Under the pieces are notes generated by a model. That model was given only the letters and a program-made list of their open reading frames with translations. It was not told the origin of the DNA and made no database searches. A stretch of 9,975 nucleotides of DNA from NCBI GenBank assembly GCA_934122035.1, contig CAKOVP010000038.1, positions 1 to 9,975 on the forward strand, written 5' to 3'. This DNA comes from an uncultured Clostridia bacterium. Lineage in GTDB: Bacteria; Bacillota; Clostridia; TANB77; CAG-508. A program made the position numbers and the translations under genes. Shown here one piece after another: positions 7,049-9,975 of this stretch; position 1 is the stretch's first letter; each line of letters opens with the position of its first letter.

Positions 7049-7306
7049 TTATATTCCGTATTCTTTTTTATACTGTTCTAAAGCTTTAGCTACTTGGTCT
7101 GGGCAAGATGTTCCTTTGTTTCCACATTGTATTCCTTTTAGTAAAGAAATTACTTCATCTATAGTTCTTCCTTCTACTAGTTTTGATACCCCAACTGTAT
7201 TTCCTGGGCATCCACCTATTATTCTTAAACTTTTAATTATATTTCCATCTATTTCGAATATCATTTGCATCGAGCAAACTCCTTCTGGTGTATATCTATA
7301 TTCCAT
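7049..7306 (-). CDS. small TSCPD-domain protein
   Basis: An 85-aa protein matching the stand-alone TSCPD family, named for the motif visible at residues 66-70. The same domain occurs at the end of some class II ribonucleotide reductases, but here it is free-standing. It has four cysteines (C11, C33, C61, C68), two within conserved-looking contexts (GGCPGN and TSCPD), which could bind metal or take part in redox; that is inference. No signal peptide or membrane segment. The ATG has a near-perfect AAGGAGG seven bases upstream that overlaps the stop of TcdA; the genes are 12 bp apart and almost surely co-transcribed. The biochemical role of this family is not established. Confidence 0.85.
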   Translation of the reverse strand: MEYRYTPEGVCSMQMIFEIDGNIIKSLRIIGGCPGNTVGVSKLVEGRTIDEVISLLKGIQCGNKGTSCPDQVAKALEQYKKEYGI

Positions 7307-7318
7307 TTTTTAACCTCC

Positions 7319-8074
7319 TTATTTTTTTATTATTTCTCTTACAATTTCTCCAGCAATCATAAGTCCTGCAACAGATGGTACAAATGATATGCTTCCTGGT
7401 ACTTGATTTCTTATTGCACATTTTCTTTTTGTTCCTGGTGGGCATATACAATTTGTTTTGCAGCTACTATTTGACTCTTGGTTTATTTTTATTGGTTCTT
7501 CTTTTGAGTAAATAACTTTTAGACTGTCTATATTTCTTTTTCTTAGCTCTTTTCTCATTACTTTTGCAAGTGGACATACCGAAGTTTTGTATATATCTGT
7601 AATTTCAAATTTAGAAGGGTCTAATTTATTTCCTGTTCCCATTGCAGATATTATAGGTATATTTAATTTTTTACAGTTCATAACAAGTTCTATCTTTGCA
7701 GTTACAGTGTCTATACAGTCTATAACATAGTCTAAATCATGTGTTAATATGTTGCTCTTTGAGTCTGGCATATAAAATTCTTGATATGTTTCTACTGTTG
7801 CATTTGGATTTATTTCTAAGATTCTTTCTTTGGCAACATCAACTTTATATTTTCCAATTGTTTTTCTTGTTGCAATAATTTGTCTATTTAAATTTGTTAA
7901 ACAAATCTTGTCGTCATCCACAATTACAAAGTGTCCAACTCCGGCCCTTACTAATCCTTCTACAACAAAAGATCCAACTCCTCCTACACCAAATATTGCG
8001 ACCTTTGCATTTTGTAATTTTTCTATTGCTTCTTCTCCAATTAGTAGCTCAGTTCTTGAAAATTGATTTAACAT
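7319..8074 (-). CDS. tcdA: tRNA threonylcarbamoyladenosine dehydratase (TcdA)
   Basis: A 251-aa E1-like (ThiF/MoeB superfamily) enzyme. The family uses ATP to dehydrate t6A at position 37 of ANN-decoding tRNAs to the cyclic form ct6A, in the cytoplasm. Visible features: opening QFSRTELLIG, nucleotide-binding GVGGVGS (29-35), acidic DDD at 53-55, the N-x-N-R-Q motif at 61-65 with R64, K75, and DCIDTVTAK (119-127) with D122. Length and the C-terminal VPGSISFVPSVAGLMIAGEIV fit TcdA rather than ThiF or MoeB. A cysteine cluster (C205, C209, C211, C219) around CPPGTKRKC is present, as in other Firmicute relatives; it may bind zinc. Start: AGAGGAAG about ten bases before ATG. The 129-bp gap upstream (8075-8203) has a TTGACA (8193-8198) without a matching -10, a weak -10-like TATAAA (8122-8127) and a small hairpin (8147-8167), so a promoter here is uncertain. 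Confidence 0.92.
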   Translation of the reverse strand: MLNQFSRTELLIGEEAIEKLQNAKVAIFGVGGVGSFVVEGLVRAGVGHFVIVDDDKICLTNLNRQIIATRKTIGKYKVDVAKERILEINPNATVETYQEFYMPDSKSNILTHDLDYVIDCIDTVTAKIELVMNCKKLNIPIISAMGTGNKLDPSKFEITDIYKTSVCPLAKVMRKELRKRNIDSLKVIYSKEEPIKINQESNSSCKTNCICPPGTKRKCAIRNQVPGSISFVPSVAGLMIAGEIVREIIKK

Positions 8075-8203
8075 TTATTCTTCCTCTATTTCTGATATTT
8101 TCTATACTGTTTGTTCCAATTTTTATATAATGCTTTGCAAAATTTCACTGCGAATTTGACTTGCAGTACTTCTATTTATAGTATAAACTACTTGTCAATA
8201 GTT

Positions 8204-9742
8204 TTATTTTTGCCTTTTAAAAACACGTTTTAATTTAGAAGTAAGTCTTTCATCCGAAATTATAATACTTGCAATTGGTATTATAACTATTATATATGGA
8301 ATTATATATCTTGATTTTGCTTCCCATAATATGTGGAAACAAAATCCTCCTAAAAATATTATTACCAAAAATATTAGTTCTAATGATAAATTTTTTCTTT
8401 TTTGTATTAGTACAATAATAGCACAGCTAAATGTTAATATTATTAGCGCTTTTTGATAAAATGTTAATGGAGCTTTAATCCATTTTAAGTTACTTTCTTC
8501 TGTAATTCCATTATTAAATAATGCTGAATATGTGCTCTCTGCCCAAGTTGTTGTTAGTTTCTTTTGATAAAAATTTACTGTATAGCCTGGATTTTTTGTA
8601 AAATATTCTAATCTTTCTTTAATTTTTGTTTTATATTCATCAGATATATTTTCTCCAGTTTTTAAGCTTCTTAATGCTGGTTCTGCAATAGTTTCGTTAT
8701 ACCATCCATTTGCTCTTGGTCCTTCTTCCATTGCCATAAATAAATAACTAATACTTGGATAAGTTTTCCCTTCTTCTAAATTATATTTGTGTAAGTAATA
8801 TGTTTTAACAAGACTAGATGGAACAAATGTTAGTATTAAAAATATTGCAATTACAGCTAAATTAATAATTTTTTCTTTTATTTCTTTTTGTTTAAAGTCT
8901 TTGAATAAATTTAATACTAAATACATTACAGTAGCAATTACAAATATTAGTGTATTCATTCTCATCATATATGCAATCATTGTTAGAAGAGATGCAAACA
9001 CTCCATATTTAATTTTCTTGGTTTCTGTATATTTCATCATAAAAAATACAGAAAATATGCTAAGAGCAAGTGCTGGAATATCTCCATACATAAAGGTTGT
9101 AAGCATTGGTATTGTAAAGAATGTTAATATTAATACAAACATTAGCACTTTATTTGTTTTGTATTGTTTTGATAATTGTCCCGTTATTTTATATAGTCCA
9201 AAAATAATTAGTAAATTAAAAAATATGTTAAAACTTCTTGGTAAAATTATTAAATCACAATGCAAAATGCTAAATAGCATATTGTATACGAATGCAAGTG
9301 TTACTTGGTGAGGATATGCTTGCATATATTGAATAAGTGGGATTCCAGCATATGTTAAATTAGGTAAAAATTCATTTGGATTATCCCTATAATAGGTTTG
9401 TGCTAAATTTAAAACGTGGATAGAATCTGCTACAATTCCTGGTCTAACAAAAATAATCCACAATACACAAAAAACTAGATAAACAGAAACTGCCATAATT
9501 ACTGATATTAATCGTAGCTTCCTTTTCTTCTCCTCATTTATTCCATTATACAAATGTTTATTTATAACTTTGGTTATCCAATAAATAAGTACCGCAGTTA
9601 CAATTAGTCCAATTATGTATAAAAAGTTATTAAAATTAATAGAAATTTGTTCTCCGGAATTCATATCTGCTGTGTAAACTATATTCAAAACAACTACTAT
9701 TGCAAGTGCAATTATTCCTAAAATCTGAATCAATTTTTTCAT
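8204..9742 (-). CDS. polytopic membrane protein, GT-C glycosyltransferase-like
   Basis: A 512-aa protein with about 11-13 hydrophobic helices, beginning at residues 5-23, 38-58 and 77-99 and ending with helices near 429-446, 453-471 and 477-496, then a basic tail (KLKRVFKRQK). The topology and motifs resemble GT-C (family 39/PMT_2-like) enzymes that use polyprenyl-phosphate sugars: an acidic residue after the first core helix (D106 in GIVADSIHV), a second in a loop (YGDIPALALS, D221), a basic loop MRMNT, and the closing segment ILWEAKSRYIIPY (E474, R478) seen in many such Firmicute proteins. The soluble stretch about 315-428 would face outside. Start: AAAGGAAA six to seven bases before ATG. 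No sugar-nucleotide or wall-polymer gene lies next to it, so the acceptor is unknown. The fold is likely; the exact activity is not proven. Confidence 0.72.
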   Translation of the reverse strand: MKKLIQILGIIALAIVVVLNIVYTADMNSGEQISINFNNFLYIIGLIVTAVLIYWITKVINKHLYNGINEEKKRKLRLISVIMAVSVYLVFCVLWIIFVRPGIVADSIHVLNLAQTYYRDNPNEFLPNLTYAGIPLIQYMQAYPHQVTLAFVYNMLFSILHCDLIILPRSFNIFFNLLIIFGLYKITGQLSKQYKTNKVLMFVLILTFFTIPMLTTFMYGDIPALALSIFSVFFMMKYTETKKIKYGVFASLLTMIAYMMRMNTLIFVIATVMYLVLNLFKDFKQKEIKEKIINLAVIAIFLILTFVPSSLVKTYYLHKYNLEEGKTYPSISYLFMAMEEGPRANGWYNETIAEPALRSLKTGENISDEYKTKIKERLEYFTKNPGYTVNFYQKKLTTTWAESTYSALFNNGITEESNLKWIKAPLTFYQKALIILTFSCAIIVLIQKRKNLSLELIFLVIIFLGGFCFHILWEAKSRYIIPYIIVIIPIASIIISDERLTSKLKRVFKRQK

Positions 9743-9800
9743 TACTATTTCCTTTTCTGTTACATTTATATTTATAGAAAAATCTATTGTATAAGTTGGA

Positions 9801-9936
9801 GCAGATGATGGGAATCGCCGAGCCGCGTCGGGAAATTAGTCTACTAGACTAATTTCTATTCCTCCTTTTCGATTCCCTTTATATCTGCTATATTGTTTTG
9901 GAGCGGTTAAGCAACAGCTTACGAACCATAACGCTC
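9801..9936 (-). ncRNA. candidate structured leader RNA of unknown class
   Basis: A dense set of stems, GC-richer than the surrounding DNA. Domain A: GAGCG/CGCTC (9901-9905 with 9932-9936) enclosing a TAAGC/GCTTA hairpin (9908-9912 with 9917-9921). Domain B: outer stem GCAGAT/ATCTGC (9801-9806 with 9883-9888), an asymmetric internal loop, an 8-bp perfect stem GGGAATCG/CGATTCCC (9810-9817 with 9870-9877), then a junction carrying a 4-bp GC stem (9818-9821 with 9828-9831) and a perfect 10-bp hairpin (9832-9841 with 9847-9856). Read on the minus strand it is the 5' leader of the glycosyltransferase gene, ending about 58 bases before the ATG, and starts seven bases after the likely transcription start. 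The plus strand is not excluded: G9807 can wobble-pair with T9882 only there. I do not recognise a known riboswitch, T-box, 6S, SRP or RNase P signature. Confidence 0.55.
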
Positions 9937-9949
9937 TCTTTCTAAAAAT

Positions 9950-9955
9950 ATTATA
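9950..9955 (-). promoter_or_regulatory. -10 box for the leader RNA and glycosyltransferase gene
   Basis: A perfect TATAAT on the minus strand lies 14 bases before the first stem of the leader RNA, so transcription would start near 9943. A -35 at 17 bp spacing would fall at the very edge of the window (9973 onward) and cannot be read. Local DNA is almost pure A/T, so chance is a real alternative. Confidence 0.4.
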
Positions 9956-9975
9956 TATAAATTCTTATTAAATTT

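Noticed and set aside
8147..8167. ACTGC/GCAGT hairpin as terminator of the glycosyltransferase gene
   Set aside because: Only five base pairs with an 11-base loop and no U-run after it on the minus strand.
8193..8198. perfect TTGACA upstream of tcdA as a promoter
   Set aside because: No acceptable -10 lies 16-18 bp downstream; the nearest TATAAA is only 12 bp away. Left as uncertain within the tcdA entry.
9801..9936. known RNA classes (T-box, 6S, SRP, RNase P, SAM, TPP, cobalamin, c-di-GMP, guanidine riboswitches, group II intron domain V)
   Set aside because: None of the hallmark sequences I know for these classes is present on either strand; a covariance-model search could still find a class I did not recognise.
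1..9975. CRISPR array, tRNA, rRNA, insertion sequence, integrase or attachment site
   Set aside because: No regularly spaced repeats, cloverleaf, transposase frame or terminal inverted repeats with target duplications were seen.

Overview
The window is strongly AT-rich, single-copy bacterial DNA. Every convincing gene lies on the minus strand, start sites carry Shine-Dalgarno sequences of the GGAGG type, and promoters look sigma-A-like. The gene families (two-FtsX-domain permease beside a two-component system, Clostridia-style prepilin-like surface protein, TSCPD small protein, TcdA with a CPPGTKRKC tail) point to a low-GC Firmicute of the class Clostridia, possibly an uncultured gut lineage. 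No rRNA, tRNA, IS element, integrase or CRISPR array is visible.

Reading in the direction of transcription (right to left): a compact, unusually GC-rich, foldable stretch (9801-9936) sits just downstream of a possible -10 box and forms the upstream leader of a GT-C-like membrane glycosyltransferase (8204-9742). Next come the tRNA-modification enzyme TcdA (7319-8074) and a small TSCPD-domain protein (7049-7306), 12 bp apart and probably co-transcribed. A 225-bp intergenic region carries a near-consensus promoter (6922-6950) for a prepilin-like surface protein. That gene is interrupted by two separate one-base insertions (5544-6823); removing them restores a 425-aa protein. It ends in a two-hairpin 3' region including a likely terminator (5449-5483).

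The left half is one regulatory transport module. A sigma-A promoter with a 17-bp spacer (5376-5404) is overlapped by a direct repeat of TGTCACTT at 11-bp spacing. It drives an ABC ATPase (4678-5349) and an 872-aa two-domain FtsX permease (2060-4678), which overlap by one base. After a small hairpin follow an OmpR-type response regulator (1343-1996) and a membrane histidine kinase (132-1346), overlapping by 4 bp. The natural reading is a signal-sensing ABC/two-component cassette, in the broad style of peptide-antibiotic or cell-envelope stress modules, in which the regulator probably controls the transporter promoter through the repeat. The substrate cannot be told from sequence.

The features most worth follow-up are the unidentified structured RNA candidate at 9801-9936, the double frameshift in the surface-protein gene, and the predicted regulator site at 5396-5414.
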